A stretch of DNA of 64,000 bases from CAYVFC01 sp964450715 (GCA_964450715.1 CAYVFC010000009.1:1-64000); one strand, 5' to 3'; positions 1 to 9,229 are shown, numbered from the stretch's first letter. Numbers and translations: made by a program. Notes: generated by a model not told the origin, from the letters alone.

Positions 1-75
1 CGCATCTCACGCACTCTCGGGCGTTTCTGCTCGACGTTTTTTGCAGCATTGAGGTATACTCTGTTCTGAGAAGCG

Positions 76-1134
76 TCAGAGTGCCTCGGCCACCATGTCG
101 CCGACTTGGCTGGTCGTGTGGCCCATGCGGCCGGCGGCCAGGTCCTTGATCTTCTCCCGGGTGATCTTGATCACCGCTTTCTCCACGGCCTGCGCGGCTT
201 TATCCTCGCCCAGGTGCTCGAGCAGCATGGCGCCGGCGCAGATGGCGGCCAGCGGGTTGATGACGTCCTGTCCGGTGTACTTGGGCGCGCTGCCGCCGAT
301 GGGCTCGAACATGCTGGTGCCCTCGGGGTTGATGTTGCCGCCGGCGGCGATGCCCATACCGCCCTGAACCATGGCGCCTAGATCGGTGATAATGTCGCCG
401 AACATGTTGTCGGTGACGATCACGTCGAACCACTCCGGGTTCTTGACGAACCACATGGTGGTGGCGTCCACGTGGGCATAGTCACGGGTGATCTCCGGGT
501 AGTGCTTCTGCCCGATCTCGTGGAAGGCCCTCTCCCAGAGGTCGAAGGCATAGGTCAGCACATTGGTCTTGCCGCACAGCGTGAGCTTCTTGTCCTTGTT
601 GCGCTTGCGCGTGTACTCGAAGGCGTAGCGCAGGCAGCGCTCCACCCCACGGCGGGTGTTGATGCTCTCCTGTACCGCGATCTCGTTGGGCGTGTTCTTG
701 AAGACGAAGCCGCCAGCGCCCGTGTACAGCCCCTCGTTGTTCTCGCGCACCACCACGAAGTCGACGTCCTCGGGCTTCTTGTCCTTCAGCGGGCAGAAGC
801 GGTCGTCGAAGAGCTTGACCGGCCGCAGGTTTATGTACTGCTCCATCTCGAAGCGCAGCCTGAGCAGGATGCCTTTCTCCAGGATGCCGGGCTTGACGTC
901 CGGGTGCCCTATGGCGCCCAGCAGGATAGCCGGGAAACGGCTGAGCTCGCCCACCGCGCTGTCCGGAAGCACCTCGCCGGTTTTCAGGTAGCGATCTCCG
1001 CCGAAATCGAAGTCGGTGAAGTCGAGCTTGAAGGAGAACTTGGCTGCGGCAGATTTCAGCACCTTCACGGCCTCGCGGGCCACCTCGGGTCCTGTGCCGT
1101 CGCCGCCTATGACCGCGATATCGTAGCTTTTCAT
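76..1134 (-). CDS. leuB: 3-isopropylmalate dehydrogenase (isocitrate/isopropylmalate dehydrogenase family)
   Basis: Predicted cytosolic NAD-dependent beta-decarboxylating dehydrogenase of leucine synthesis, oxidising 3-isopropylmalate. The 352-residue protein has the usual length. It opens with IAVIGGDGTGPEV, has the substrate-loop motif VRENNEGLYTG (normally RENTEG or similar), the metal-binding segment VTDNMFGDIITDLGAM, and the NAD-binding stretch containing FEPIGGSAPKYTGQ and NPLAA. These are family signatures. Tartrate or homoisocitrate dehydrogenase cannot be ruled out from motifs alone because the family shares them. No other leu genes are adjacent. The gene diverges from the FAD enzyme at 1315, leaving about 180 bases for both promoters. 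Confidence 0.8.
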   Translation of the reverse strand: MKSYDIAVIGGDGTGPEVAREAVKVLKSAAAKFSFKLDFTDFDFGGDRYLKTGEVLPDSAVGELSRFPAILLGAIGHPDVKPGILEKGILLRLRFEMEQYINLRPVKLFDDRFCPLKDKKPEDVDFVVVRENNEGLYTGAGGFVFKNTPNEIAVQESINTRRGVERCLRYAFEYTRKRNKDKKLTLCGKTNVLTYAFDLWERAFHEIGQKHYPEITRDYAHVDATTMWFVKNPEWFDVIVTDNMFGDIITDLGAMVQGGMGIAAGGNINPEGTSMFEPIGGSAPKYTGQDVINPLAAICAGAMLLEHLGEDKAAQAVEKAVIKITREKIKDLAAGRMGHTTSQVGDMVAEAL

Positions 1135-1314
1135 GATGGGGGGGCAGTATTCCCACTCGCCCGGGGAGTTTCAACCCGAATTCGCCCTTCTCCCTGGCAA
1201 GAGGATTAATGGTTCATTTGTTTTTTGATTTCGTACGCTTGCGACCGCTCTGCGGGCTTGTGCGACGGCGGTTTTTCGCTATCTTGGCAGCGAATCCCAC
1301 CTCGAGATCCCCCT

Positions 1315-2775
1315 ATGAGTGAGGAATCGGTATACGACGTCGCCATCATCGGCGGCGGCGTGGTCGGCTGCGCCATCGCCCGGGAGCTCTCCCGCTTTAG
1401 GCTACGGGTCGTCTTGCTCGAGCGCCAGGAAGAGGTCGGCTTCGGCACCAGTAAGACCAACAGCGGCATCATCCACGCCGGGCACCACTCCAGCCCGGCC
1501 ACGCTCAAGGGCCGGTTGGTGGTACGCGGCAACGCGCTGTTCGACGAGCTGGAGCGCGACCTGGGGTTCGGCTTCCGGCGGGTTGGGGAGCTGGTGGTGG
1601 CGCGCGAGCCGTCCGAGATGCAGGTCCTCGAGAAGCTGAAGGCGCAGGGAGAGGGCAAGGCAATACGCGGACTGGAGATCTGGGACGCACAGCGGTTGCG
1701 CCGCGAGGAGCCCAACCTCTCCAACAAGCTGGTCGCGGCCCTCTACGCCCCCTCGGCCGGGGTCATCAACCCCTACGAGCTGGTTTTCGGGCTGATGGAG
1801 AACGCGCGGCTGAACGGGGTCGAGCTCAGGGTGAACAGCCCGGTAAACGGAATCGAGCCGGTGGACGGCAAGCTGCGGGTCCGTACCCCGGACGCCGTGC
1901 TGGTCTCCCGTTTCGCGCTGAACTGCAGCGGCGTCTTCGCCGACCAGATCGCCGCGCTGGCCGGCGCCGGCGGGTTTACCATCCGTCCGCGCAAGGGCGA
2001 GGAGTACATGCTGGACAAGCGCCTGCACGGCCTGGTGCGGCGCATCATCTTTCCGGTGCCGGGCAAGCACTCCAAGGGCATCCTCATCATTCCCACCTAC
2101 GACGGTACCATCATGGTCGGCCCCACCGCTGAGGATACAGAAGACAGATACGACCTTTCCACCAGCGCGCGGGGAGCCGAGCAGGTCTTCTCCTTTATCC
2201 GGCAGATCTGCCCCAGCATCACCGAGCGCGATACCATCACCGAGTTCGCCGGCCTGCGGGCGGTGGCCGACAGCGACGACTTCGTCATCGGCCCCGCGGG
2301 TCCCCAGGGGTTCATCAACGTAGCCGGCATCCAGTCGCCGGGCCTGACCGCCTCTCCGGCCATCGCCGAGCACGTGCGCGATCTGTTGCGCGACCAGGGG
2401 CTCGAGCTCGAAGAGAAAGACAATTTCCAGCCCGCGGTGCCGGGGCCCTACCGCTTCGCCGCGCTGAGCGTCGAGGAGAGGGCCGAGCGCATCGCCGCCG
2501 ATCGCCGCTTTGCCAGAGTGGTCTGCCGCTGCGAGCTGGTGACCGAGGCCGAGGTGCACCAGGCCGTGGACCACGGCGCCCGTACGCTCGACGGCATCAA
2601 GTTCCGCACCCGGGCGGGCATGGGGCGCTGCCAGGGCGGCTTCTGCACCACCCGCTGCATGAATATTCTGTCGCAGCGGCTCGCAGTGCCCTTCGAGCAG
2701 GTGACCAAGCGGGGCGGGGGCTCCTGGGTAGTAACACCGCTCAGCGGGCCGCAGCACCCGCAGGAGGGGGAGTAG
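1315..2775 (+). CDS. FAD-dependent oxidoreductase, GlpA/LhgO-like with C-terminal [2Fe-2S] domain
   Basis: Probable flavoprotein dehydrogenase of the anaerobic glycerol-3-phosphate dehydrogenase type. The N-terminus carries the dinucleotide fold VAIIGGGVVGCAIARELS, followed by a DAO-type domain to about residue 370. The C-terminal part (about 400-480) has a BFD-like iron-sulfur motif with CRCE and later GRCQGGFC cysteines, as in GlpA-type proteins of anaerobes. ATG at 1315 is chosen because the FAD motif begins a few residues later; the frame is open upstream to 1225. It abuts the next gene, whose ATG follows the stop directly, and together with the DUF1667 gene and nearby glpK it forms a recognised trio linked to glycerol use. 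The substrate is inferred from context. Confidence 0.8.
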   Translation: MSEESVYDVAIIGGGVVGCAIARELSRFRLRVVLLERQEEVGFGTSKTNSGIIHAGHHSSPATLKGRLVVRGNALFDELERDLGFGFRRVGELVVAREPSEMQVLEKLKAQGEGKAIRGLEIWDAQRLRREEPNLSNKLVAALYAPSAGVINPYELVFGLMENARLNGVELRVNSPVNGIEPVDGKLRVRTPDAVLVSRFALNCSGVFADQIAALAGAGGFTIRPRKGEEYMLDKRLHGLVRRIIFPVPGKHSKGILIIPTYDGTIMVGPTAEDTEDRYDLSTSARGAEQVFSFIRQICPSITERDTITEFAGLRAVADSDDFVIGPAGPQGFINVAGIQSPGLTASPAIAEHVRDLLRDQGLELEEKDNFQPAVPGPYRFAALSVEERAERIAADRRFARVVCRCELVTEAEVHQAVDHGARTLDGIKFRTRAGMGRCQGGFCTTRCMNILSQRLAVPFEQVTKRGGGSWVVTPLSGPQHPQEGE

Positions 2776-4074
2776 ATGCTGAATCGCCTCCGCGAGCTCT
2801 ACGACGTGGTGGTGGTGGGCGGAGGACCCGCCGGCATGGGCGCGGCCCTGGGCGCCCGCGACGCCGGAGCCGAGCGCGTGTTGATCCTCGACCGGGAGCC
2901 GGAGCCGGGCGGCATCCTCATGCAGTGCATCCACTCGGGTTTCGGGCTGCACTACTTCAAGGAGGAACTGACCGGCCCCGAGTACGCGGAGCGCTTTTTG
3001 ATCCAGGTAGTCGACCGCGAGGTGGACTTGCTCTGCGACAGCTATGTCTCCGGTATGGCCGTGGACTCGGATGGCACCAAGCGGGTGCGGGTGATGAGCG
3101 AGAAGCGGGGGCTGGTCAGCGTCGGGACCCGCTCGGTGGTACTGGCCATGGGGTGCCGCGAGCGTACCCGCGGCGCCATCCGCATTCCGGGGACCCGCCC
3201 CTCCGGGGTTTTGACCTCCGGCCTGGCGCAGAAGCTCTGCAACGTCCGGGGCTACCTGCCGGGCCGGCGGATCGCCATTCTGGGCTCGGGCGACATCGGC
3301 CTCATCATGGCGCGCCGGCTGGTGCTGGAGGGCTGCCAGGTGGCGGGCGTGTTCGAGATCATGCCCTACTCTAATGGCCTCACGCGCAACGTGGTGCAGT
3401 GCTTGCAGGACTTCGACATCCCGCTACACCTGTCCACGACGGTCAGTCGCATCCACGGCCGCGACCGGGTCGAGGCGATCACCGTGGCCCCGGTGGACGA
3501 CAAGCTCGTGCCCATCCCTGGCAAGGCCTGGGACGTGAAGTGCGACACCTTGCTGATGTCGGTCGGGCTGATCCCCGAGAACGAGCTATCGCAGAGCCTG
3601 GGCATCCGGCTGGACGAGATTACCGGCGGGCCGCTGGTCAATAGCACCATGGAGACCAGCATGCCGGGCGTGTTCGCCTGCGGAAACGTGCTGCACGTGC
3701 ACGACCTGGTCGACTTCGTGACCGGCGAGTCGCTACTGGCCGGCCGCTTTGCCGGAGAGTGGGCCCAGCACATCCGCCGGCCGGTGGACAACATCCGGCT
3801 GGTGGCCGGGGACAACGTCCGCTACTGCGTGCCGCACACGCTCAGCCCCGAGCGGGAGCATACCCTCTACATGCGCTGCAAGCAGGCCATGAAGCCCTGC
3901 ATCATCCGGGTGGGCAACCTGCTCGAAAAGAAGCTGCGCTTCGTGGTGCCGGCCGAGATGATCATGCTCAAGCTTAAGCCGGATATCCTTGAACAATTCC
4001 AGGGCGACAGCCTGCGGGTCGACATCGTGCCGGCCCCCGGCGGCAAGGGCGACGCGGGAGAGACCGATGGCTGA
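2776..4074 (+). CDS. FAD/NAD(P)-binding oxidoreductase (second subunit of the GlpA-like trio)
   Basis: Predicted pyridine nucleotide-disulfide-type flavoprotein of 432 residues. An FAD-binding motif (VVVVGGGPAGMGAALGAR) sits at about residue 11, and a second dinucleotide motif (RIAILGSGDIGLIMARR) at about residue 165 probably binds NAD(P). The GVFACGNVLHVHD segment is the usual second FAD-contacting motif. It starts immediately after the upstream stop and overlaps the next gene by 8 bases, so the three genes are almost certainly co-transcribed. In related clusters this protein is thought to pass electrons between the GlpA-like dehydrogenase and another carrier; its exact acceptor is unknown. 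Confidence 0.8.
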   Translation: MLNRLRELYDVVVVGGGPAGMGAALGARDAGAERVLILDREPEPGGILMQCIHSGFGLHYFKEELTGPEYAERFLIQVVDREVDLLCDSYVSGMAVDSDGTKRVRVMSEKRGLVSVGTRSVVLAMGCRERTRGAIRIPGTRPSGVLTSGLAQKLCNVRGYLPGRRIAILGSGDIGLIMARRLVLEGCQVAGVFEIMPYSNGLTRNVVQCLQDFDIPLHLSTTVSRIHGRDRVEAITVAPVDDKLVPIPGKAWDVKCDTLLMSVGLIPENELSQSLGIRLDEITGGPLVNSTMETSMPGVFACGNVLHVHDLVDFVTGESLLAGRFAGEWAQHIRRPVDNIRLVAGDNVRYCVPHTLSPEREHTLYMRCKQAMKPCIIRVGNLLEKKLRFVVPAEMIMLKLKPDILEQFQGDSLRVDIVPAPGGKGDAGETDG

Positions 4075-4441
4075 AATCCGCGAGCTCACCTGTATCCGCT
4101 GTCCCGTCGGCTGCCCGTTGCGGCTGGAGCACGAGGGCAACACCATCATCGAGATATCCGGCAACGAGTGCAAGCGGGGCGCGAAGTACGCCCGGCAGGA
4201 GTTCGTCGAGCCGCGCCGGGCGCTGAGCACCACCGTGGCAGTGCTCGGAGGTCGGCTCGAGCGACTCCCGGTCAAGACCGTGAGGCCCGTGCGCAAGGAG
4301 TGGCAGCTGCAGGCCGCCCGCGAGATCCACCGCCTGCGGGTGCGCCTTCCGGTGCGCATGGGTCAGGTGCTGATCGAGGACCTGCTGGGCGAACCGGGCA
4401 TGCAGGTGGTCGCCACCCGCTCGCTCGACGCCCGGGATTGA
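4067..4441 (+). CDS. DUF1667 small cysteine-motif protein
   Basis: A 124-residue protein with an N-terminal CIRCPVGCPL motif and a further Cys in NECKRGAKYA, which is the DUF1667 pattern and suggests an Fe-S or metal site. The ATG at 4067 lies inside the end of the preceding gene (8-base overlap), which indicates translational coupling. DUF1667 proteins regularly follow GlpA-like and NAD-FAD oxidoreductase genes and are presumed to be a third electron-transfer subunit. The function is not demonstrated. The frame is open further upstream to 3989, but that would overlap the oxidoreductase extensively. Confidence 0.8.
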   Translation: MAEIRELTCIRCPVGCPLRLEHEGNTIIEISGNECKRGAKYARQEFVEPRRALSTTVAVLGGRLERLPVKTVRPVRKEWQLQAAREIHRLRVRLPVRMGQVLIEDLLGEPGMQVVATRSLDARD

Positions 4442-4480
4442 TCCATCAACTCGCCCCTCCCCCTGTCATTTCGCCCCCCC

Positions 4481-4560
4481 TGTCATTTCGACCGAAGGGA
4501 GAAATCTCATTCAGCGCCGCTACGGCGATAAGAAATTTCTCGCTGCGCTCGAAATGACAT
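4481..4560. repeat. Imperfect inverted repeat between convergent genes (REP-like, likely bidirectional terminator)
   Basis: The left arm (4481-4507) begins TGTCATTTCGACCGAAGGGA and the right arm (4531-4559) is nearly its reverse complement, ending CTCGAAATGACA. A small GCCG...CGGC hairpin lies between them. An extra partial copy of TGTCATTTCG sits at about 4464. The element lies between the DUF1667 gene and glpK, which run towards each other. Repeats with the core gtcatttcgaNcgaagNgagaaatct are dispersed in many bacterial genomes. A terminator role is inferred from position. Confidence 0.65.
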
Positions 4561-4564
4561 GAGG

Positions 4565-6082
4565 CTAGCGAGCCCAGCCAAAGGAGCGCTCCACGGCCCG
4601 GCTCCACTTCTGGCAGAGCCTCTTCCTCTGCTCGGCCGGCATCTCGGGCTTCCAGCTCTTCTCGGCCTGCCAGTTGCGCTTGAGCTCTCTCAAGTCCTGG
4701 AAAAAGCCCACGGCCAGGCCTGCGGCGTAGGCAGCGCCCAGCACGGTGGTCTCGACGATGGCCGGGCGTACCACCGAGCAGCCGAGGATATCCGATTGAA
4801 ACTGCATCAGCAGCTCGTTGCGCACCATGCCTCCGTCCACCCTGAGCTCGCTCAGCCGCACACCCGAATCGGCCTGCATGGCGTCGAAGATGTCTCTGGC
4901 CTGGTAGGCCACCGCCTCCAGCGCCGCGCGCGCCAGCTGCGCCTTACCCGCGAAGTGGGTGAGCCCGATGATCAGCCCGCGCGCGTCGCTCTTCCAGTGA
5001 GGCGCGAACAGCCCGGAGAACGCCGGCACGAAGTAGACGCCGCCGTTGTCCTCGGCCTGCCGAGCCAGCGTTTCTATCTCGGGCGCGCTGGCGATCAGCC
5101 CCAGCCGGTCGCGTAACCACTGCACTAACGAGCCGGCGATGGCGATGGATCCCTCCAGGGCGTAGACCGGCGCCTGCTCACCCAGCCGGTAGGCTACGGT
5201 GGTGATGAGACCATTGTTGGAGTGCACCAGCTCGTTGCCCAAGTTCAGCAGCAAGAAGCACCCGGTGCCGTAGGTGTTCTTGGCCTCGCCTTTCTCGAAG
5301 CAGGTCTGTCCGAACAGCGCTGCCTGCTGGTCGCCCAGGATACCGGATACCGGCACCTTCGCCCCCACCGGTCCCTCCGGATCGGTATGGCCGTACACCT
5401 CACTGCTGGAGCGGATCTCCGGCAGCATGGCCGCCGGTATCCCCATGATATCCAGCATCTCCGGATCCCAGCAGAGCTTCTCGATGTCCATCAGCATGGT
5501 CCGGCTGGCGTTGGTCACGTCGGTGACCAGCACCCCGCCCTGGGGGCCTCCCGTCAACCACCAGATGATCCAGGCATCCATGTTGCCGAACACGGCCTCG
5601 CCCTTGTTCGCCGCCTCCCGTACGCCCTCGACGTTGTCCAGGATCCACTTGATCTTGGGGCCCGAGAAATAGGTGGCCAGCGGTAACCCCACCTTGCGGC
5701 GAAAGCAGCCCATGTCTCCGTCCACGGCCAGGGAGCTGCAGATCTCGTGCGTCCGGATATCCTGCCAGACGATGGCGTTGCCGTAGGGCTTGCCGGTCTT
5801 GCGGTTCCAGACCACGGTGGTCTCGCGCTGGTTGGTAATCCCGAGCGTGGCCAGCTGCGAGCCTGTTATCCCGGCCTTCTTCAGCGCCTGCCCGATGACC
5901 TGGTAGGTCCGGTCGCGGATCTCGAGCGGGTCGTGCTCGACCCAGTCCGGCCGGGGATAGATCTGCTGGTGCTCCAGCTGGTGCATGGCGACGATCTGCC
6001 CCTGGCGGTCGAAGATGACGAACCGGCTGCTGGTCGTTCCCTGGTCGATCGCTCCCACGTACTTCGCGTCTGCTGCCGTCAT
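4565..6082 (-). CDS. glpK: Glycerol kinase
   Basis: ATP-dependent phosphorylation of glycerol to sn-glycerol-3-phosphate in the cytosol. The 505-residue protein shows the FGGY-kinase signatures YVGAIDQGTTSSRFVIFD at the N-terminus, GITNQRETTVVWNRKTGKP, the ATP-site segment GILGDQQAALFGQ, and the C-terminal LRVDGGMVRNELLMQFQSDILG. ATG at 6082 is preferred over an upstream one because GGAGG lies nine bases before it and the GAIDQGTTS motif follows closely. It converges with the GlpA-like trio, so the two units form a glycerol-use locus although they are separate transcripts. Confidence 0.95.
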   Translation of the reverse strand: MTAADAKYVGAIDQGTTSSRFVIFDRQGQIVAMHQLEHQQIYPRPDWVEHDPLEIRDRTYQVIGQALKKAGITGSQLATLGITNQRETTVVWNRKTGKPYGNAIVWQDIRTHEICSSLAVDGDMGCFRRKVGLPLATYFSGPKIKWILDNVEGVREAANKGEAVFGNMDAWIIWWLTGGPQGGVLVTDVTNASRTMLMDIEKLCWDPEMLDIMGIPAAMLPEIRSSSEVYGHTDPEGPVGAKVPVSGILGDQQAALFGQTCFEKGEAKNTYGTGCFLLLNLGNELVHSNNGLITTVAYRLGEQAPVYALEGSIAIAGSLVQWLRDRLGLIASAPEIETLARQAEDNGGVYFVPAFSGLFAPHWKSDARGLIIGLTHFAGKAQLARAALEAVAYQARDIFDAMQADSGVRLSELRVDGGMVRNELLMQFQSDILGCSVVRPAIVETTVLGAAYAAGLAVGFFQDLRELKRNWQAEKSWKPEMPAEQRKRLCQKWSRAVERSFGWAR

Positions 6083-6166
6083 TTCTCTGCCTCCGTCACT
6101 CAGGTCTGTCGATGCTCCGATCGTCGGCCCGCATACTGCGGGCACCAGCCCATCCTCGGCGGTCGT

Positions 6167-7363
6167 TCACTGCCCGGTCTTTACCAGCCGCAGCTCCCAG
6201 CCGTTGCCGTAGTTGACCATGGCCAGCAGGTGGCGATAGGCGCGGTAGGGCTCGAAGACCGCGAACACCACCAGCGCCCGGGTTTCGTCCGGGCCGAAGC
6301 GCGGCTTGCTGCACTTGGTGGGCGGCCGGGGATCGATGTCCGACTGGGCGAAGTGAGCATCCTCCCACATACGGCACAGTACCGAGGGATCCTTTCCGTA
6401 GATGACGACCTTCTTGAAAAGGGTATACCCTTTCTTCGGAAGCCTTTCCCGTATCATCGGAATATCCTCCGGATCGTGCCAGTAGGCGAGCAGCTCCAGC
6501 GCCCGCGCGGCCGGGGAGGACGACTCGCTGTCGTTTTCATGAAATCCCCGGGTCGCTATCACCCGCAAGAGGTCGAGGCGGTAGGTGCCGATGTAGGGGA
6601 ACACCTGTTCGATCTTGACCGGTAACTCTCGCGCACCGATGAGCTCCAGCAGCATCCAGAGCCTTTCCTCCGGCTTCCGCGTCACTGCGATCTTTTTCAG
6701 TAAGCGCTCGTCGATCTTCTGGTCGAGTCGCACCACGTAGTCCTGGATACCGCCGTGAATATCGCCCCGTACCCACTTTTCGTACCCGTCCGCGACCGCG
6801 TGTAGCGTCAGGTCGCGATAGGAGGTGGCGAATAGGCTCGCCTCGAACCGTCCCTTCTGATCGGCGCGCGCGCGACCGATCACGTTGTTCTCCGAGCCGG
6901 AGGTGACCATGATCGAGGCCCGCGGGACCACCACGTTCATCCTGTCGATTACCAGGCCGGTGGCCGTGCGTGGAAGCGGAATCTTATTGCGGCTGATCTC
7001 CGCCTTGGAGCTCTTGCGGGTCGCCTCCCGGTCGTGCTCCAGCAAGGCCCGCATCAGCGCGTAGTAGGTCTCAGCGGCCTCGGCGAACACCTCGTTCAGC
7101 GTCTTCTGCGGCGGCGGCTTTTCGACCGCGATCGGACGCCTTCTCTTACGGATGTTTTCGGCATCGCCGCCGCATCCGTTCGCTGCCGCCAAGGCCGCCA
7201 CGGCGGCGACGGCGATCAAAGCGATGGCGCCGGTCCGGAGCTGGTTCGTCGCGCGTTTGCCACCCGCCTCGCTGCTATCGGCGCACGATGGGGCTGCAGG
7301 CGCGGTAGCGGTACCGCCGCGGGAAGGCGGGGCCTGTAGTGGAAAGATGCCTGTTCTGCCCAT
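6167..7363 (-). CDS. Hypothetical lipoprotein with a carboxypeptidase-regulatory-like segment
   Basis: I do not recognise a defined function. The 398-residue protein has a hydrophobic segment at about 44-62 ending in ANGC (Cys 64), which fits a lipoprotein signal with a long N-region; the true start may lie further in. Residues about 115-190 (VIDRMNVVVPRASIMVTSG, later GRFEASLFAT) resemble a beta-sandwich regulatory-like domain. The C-terminal half is mixed alpha/beta with no visible catalytic motif. It follows the other secreted lipoprotein gene on the same strand with a 150-base gap, so they may be co-transcribed. Confidence 0.55.
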   Translation of the reverse strand: MGRTGIFPLQAPPSRGGTATAPAAPSCADSSEAGGKRATNQLRTGAIALIAVAAVAALAAANGCGGDAENIRKRRRPIAVEKPPPQKTLNEVFAEAAETYYALMRALLEHDREATRKSSKAEISRNKIPLPRTATGLVIDRMNVVVPRASIMVTSGSENNVIGRARADQKGRFEASLFATSYRDLTLHAVADGYEKWVRGDIHGGIQDYVVRLDQKIDERLLKKIAVTRKPEERLWMLLELIGARELPVKIEQVFPYIGTYRLDLLRVIATRGFHENDSESSSPAARALELLAYWHDPEDIPMIRERLPKKGYTLFKKVVIYGKDPSVLCRMWEDAHFAQSDIDPRPPTKCSKPRFGPDETRALVVFAVFEPYRAYRHLLAMVNYGNGWELRLVKTGQ

Positions 7364-7513
7364 GCTCTCCGGTTATCAGTTCCGGAAAAAACCCGCAAGG
7401 GATAGCGCCCCGTTCGGCGGCCTTACTCGACCAGGAATACGCGTCGGCGCATACGTTCGACAGTAGGCGGAGATCCTTCGATATGCTCCGTGGCCGGGTC
7501 ATGTCCGTTCCCT

Positions 7514-9013
7514 TCAATTCGGCAGACGCATATCGACGAGGGAGTCGATAGCCGTGCGGCTCAGGTCGTGGGGTAGATCGGGTAACAGCACGGCTGCGTC
7601 TGTCGGGACGTTTTCGGGGTGGATGACGGCTACCTGAATGGTGCGCCGCGTCTCGTCGAGCAGGATCATGAAGTAGCGGTCGCCCCGCGGCCTGCGCCAT
7701 ACCGGGCAGCCATCCGATACCCCGCCTGCCTCGACCGACGGTCCGCTCGCGTACGCCGTACCCGAGCAGGCGTCGACCACCTCCGCATCGGCGTCGAACG
7801 CCGTCCAGTCGCAACCGGTCCCGCACACGCTTCCTCCCACGTGCCCGGCCTGGAACGAACGGATTCCCGTGCTCATGAAGTCGCGGTTGCTGTACTCGTT
7901 GTTGTCCAGCACGACCTCGAAGACGTTGATCTCCCCGCAGCCGTCGCCGACGCTTCCCGTGGCTGAATAGCAATTGCAGAGACCGTTCCACTTGCGGCCG
8001 CCGTCGCGGATGAGCTCCGAGGCGACGAAGGCCACCCACGGCCCGGCGTGTCCCGGCTCACCGCCGCCGCAGGCGAGCACGCCGGCGTCATCGAAGGTCA
8101 TCGAGGCCAGCATGACCACCAGCTTGGAACCGGACCACCCCCGGTGGTTGATGCCCGGGTCATCCGGGCAGTAGTAGTCGGCGGTGGAACAATCGAACAC
8201 CGGCTGTTGCATCAGGTACCAGACGCAATCATCGCCGGTTAGATCACCTCCGAATTCGCTGCCGCCCTCGCCGCTCTGGGTGAACCAGAGATTGTTCGCC
8301 ACACGGTCGCGCTCGTCCCAGGAAGAAACCAGGTGCCAGTTGCCCGCGCCGTCGTCGCCCGGATCGGGCTGGTACACGGCCAGCTGCCGTATACTGACGG
8401 CTTTTACGATGAAGGTCATCTCCTCGTCGAAAGGAGATAACCGCTCGCTGGTCGTCGTGTGCCGGGTCATGCAGCAGTGGCCGCCCCAGGTGTCGGTGCC
8501 GTCTTTGTAGTCGCAGTCCGGATCCCCCCACTCCCGCTCGAGTCGCCGCGGCCACCATCCGGAAGCACCGATATTAGTAAAGGTGATCGTCCCACCCCGG
8601 GTCAAGGTAGAGCTCGCGACGGGATAGGCGCCTAGTCCGTTAAAAGCGAAGCCGCCGCCGTTTCCGGCACCGCCAACCGAAGAGCCACTGGTAGCCTCGC
8701 CGCCTTCGCCACCGGTTACTGCACCCCCCTCGCCACCGGTGCCACTTTCGCCCACCGTTCCTTTGCCCGCTTCCGCTCCTGCGCTCCCCGCATTGCTGCC
8801 GTCGCCGCTCTCGCCGCCGTATCCGCTGTTGCCTCCGACCGTCCCATCGCCGCCCGATCCCGTTCCGGCGATCGCGCCGGCCGTGGCCCCGCTGCCATCA
8901 CCACCAGGCGCGGAGTCGCCGGCGTTTCCTTCGTTCGAGCCACACCCGCACGGCGTCAGCAACGAAGCGACGAGCAAGACGATACGTCTGTCTGCGAGCT
9001 GAATCCTGGCCAT
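7514..9013 (-). CDS. Secreted Gly-rich lipoprotein, possible glucanase-like (TOS1/DUF2401-like) domain
   Basis: A 499-residue exported protein. It starts MARIQLADRR, has a hydrophobic signal ending near cysteines 22 and 24, and then a Gly/Ser/Glu-rich linker of about 120 residues. The remaining 330 residues are rich in Trp and Cys, with a segment CNCYSATGSVGDGCGEINVF. That pattern (Cys-rich lead-in to GCGE[IL][ND][VI]FEV) recalls the C-terminal domain of fungal TOS1-type cell-wall proteins; this is from memory and tentative. ATG at 9013 is chosen because the signal peptide starts there, although the frame is open to 9166. It would act at the cell surface or outside the cell. Confidence 0.6.
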   Translation of the reverse strand: MARIQLADRRIVLLVASLLTPCGCGSNEGNAGDSAPGGDGSGATAGAIAGTGSGGDGTVGGNSGYGGESGDGSNAGSAGAEAGKGTVGESGTGGEGGAVTGGEGGEATSGSSVGGAGNGGGFAFNGLGAYPVASSTLTRGGTITFTNIGASGWWPRRLEREWGDPDCDYKDGTDTWGGHCCMTRHTTTSERLSPFDEEMTFIVKAVSIRQLAVYQPDPGDDGAGNWHLVSSWDERDRVANNLWFTQSGEGGSEFGGDLTGDDCVWYLMQQPVFDCSTADYYCPDDPGINHRGWSGSKLVVMLASMTFDDAGVLACGGGEPGHAGPWVAFVASELIRDGGRKWNGLCNCYSATGSVGDGCGEINVFEVVLDNNEYSNRDFMSTGIRSFQAGHVGGSVCGTGCDWTAFDADAEVVDACSGTAYASGPSVEAGGVSDGCPVWRRPRGDRYFMILLDETRRTIQVAVIHPENVPTDAAVLLPDLPHDLSRTAIDSLVDMRLPN

Positions 9014-9154
9014 GTTGGACTGGTTTCCGCGTTGACTTCGATCCGTTCCCGAAAAAAGCCTCGTCGTGTCCCGACGCTTCGCTCCTCCCGGGGGGTACCG
9101 ACGCGCCCGCAGTCCGACGCCTTCCGGAGTTCCCCGAAACCACAGCGAAAACCC

Positions 9155-9229
9155 TGGAGCGGGCAACGAGATTCGAACTCGCGACCTACAGCTTGGGAAG
9201 CTGTCACTCTACCACTGAGTTATGCCCGC
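9155..9229 (-). tRNA. tRNA-Gly(CCC)
   Basis: Read on the minus strand, the acceptor stem is GCGGGCA/TGCCCGC (9223-9229 with 9159-9165). The D-arm contains CTCAGTGGTAGAG, the anticodon stem is ACAGC/GCTGT with loop TTCCCAA (anticodon CCC, glycine), and the T-arm contains GTTCGAATC. The discriminator T is followed by an encoded CCA (9155-9157). All stems pair. The integrase gene begins 47 bases from the 5' end of the tRNA, a common arrangement for genomic islands, although islands more often abut the 3' end. Confidence 0.95.

Noticed and set aside
472..1209. Long plus-strand open frame (245 codons) opposite leuB
   Set aside because: It is the antisense shadow of a well-supported dehydrogenase gene; the composition is unnatural and no ribosome site is seen.
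1402..2952. 516-codon minus-strand frame opposite the GlpA-like gene
   Set aside because: High-GC shadow frame; His/Ala/Gly/Arg-rich text without domains, while the opposite strand has clear FAD and Fe-S motifs.
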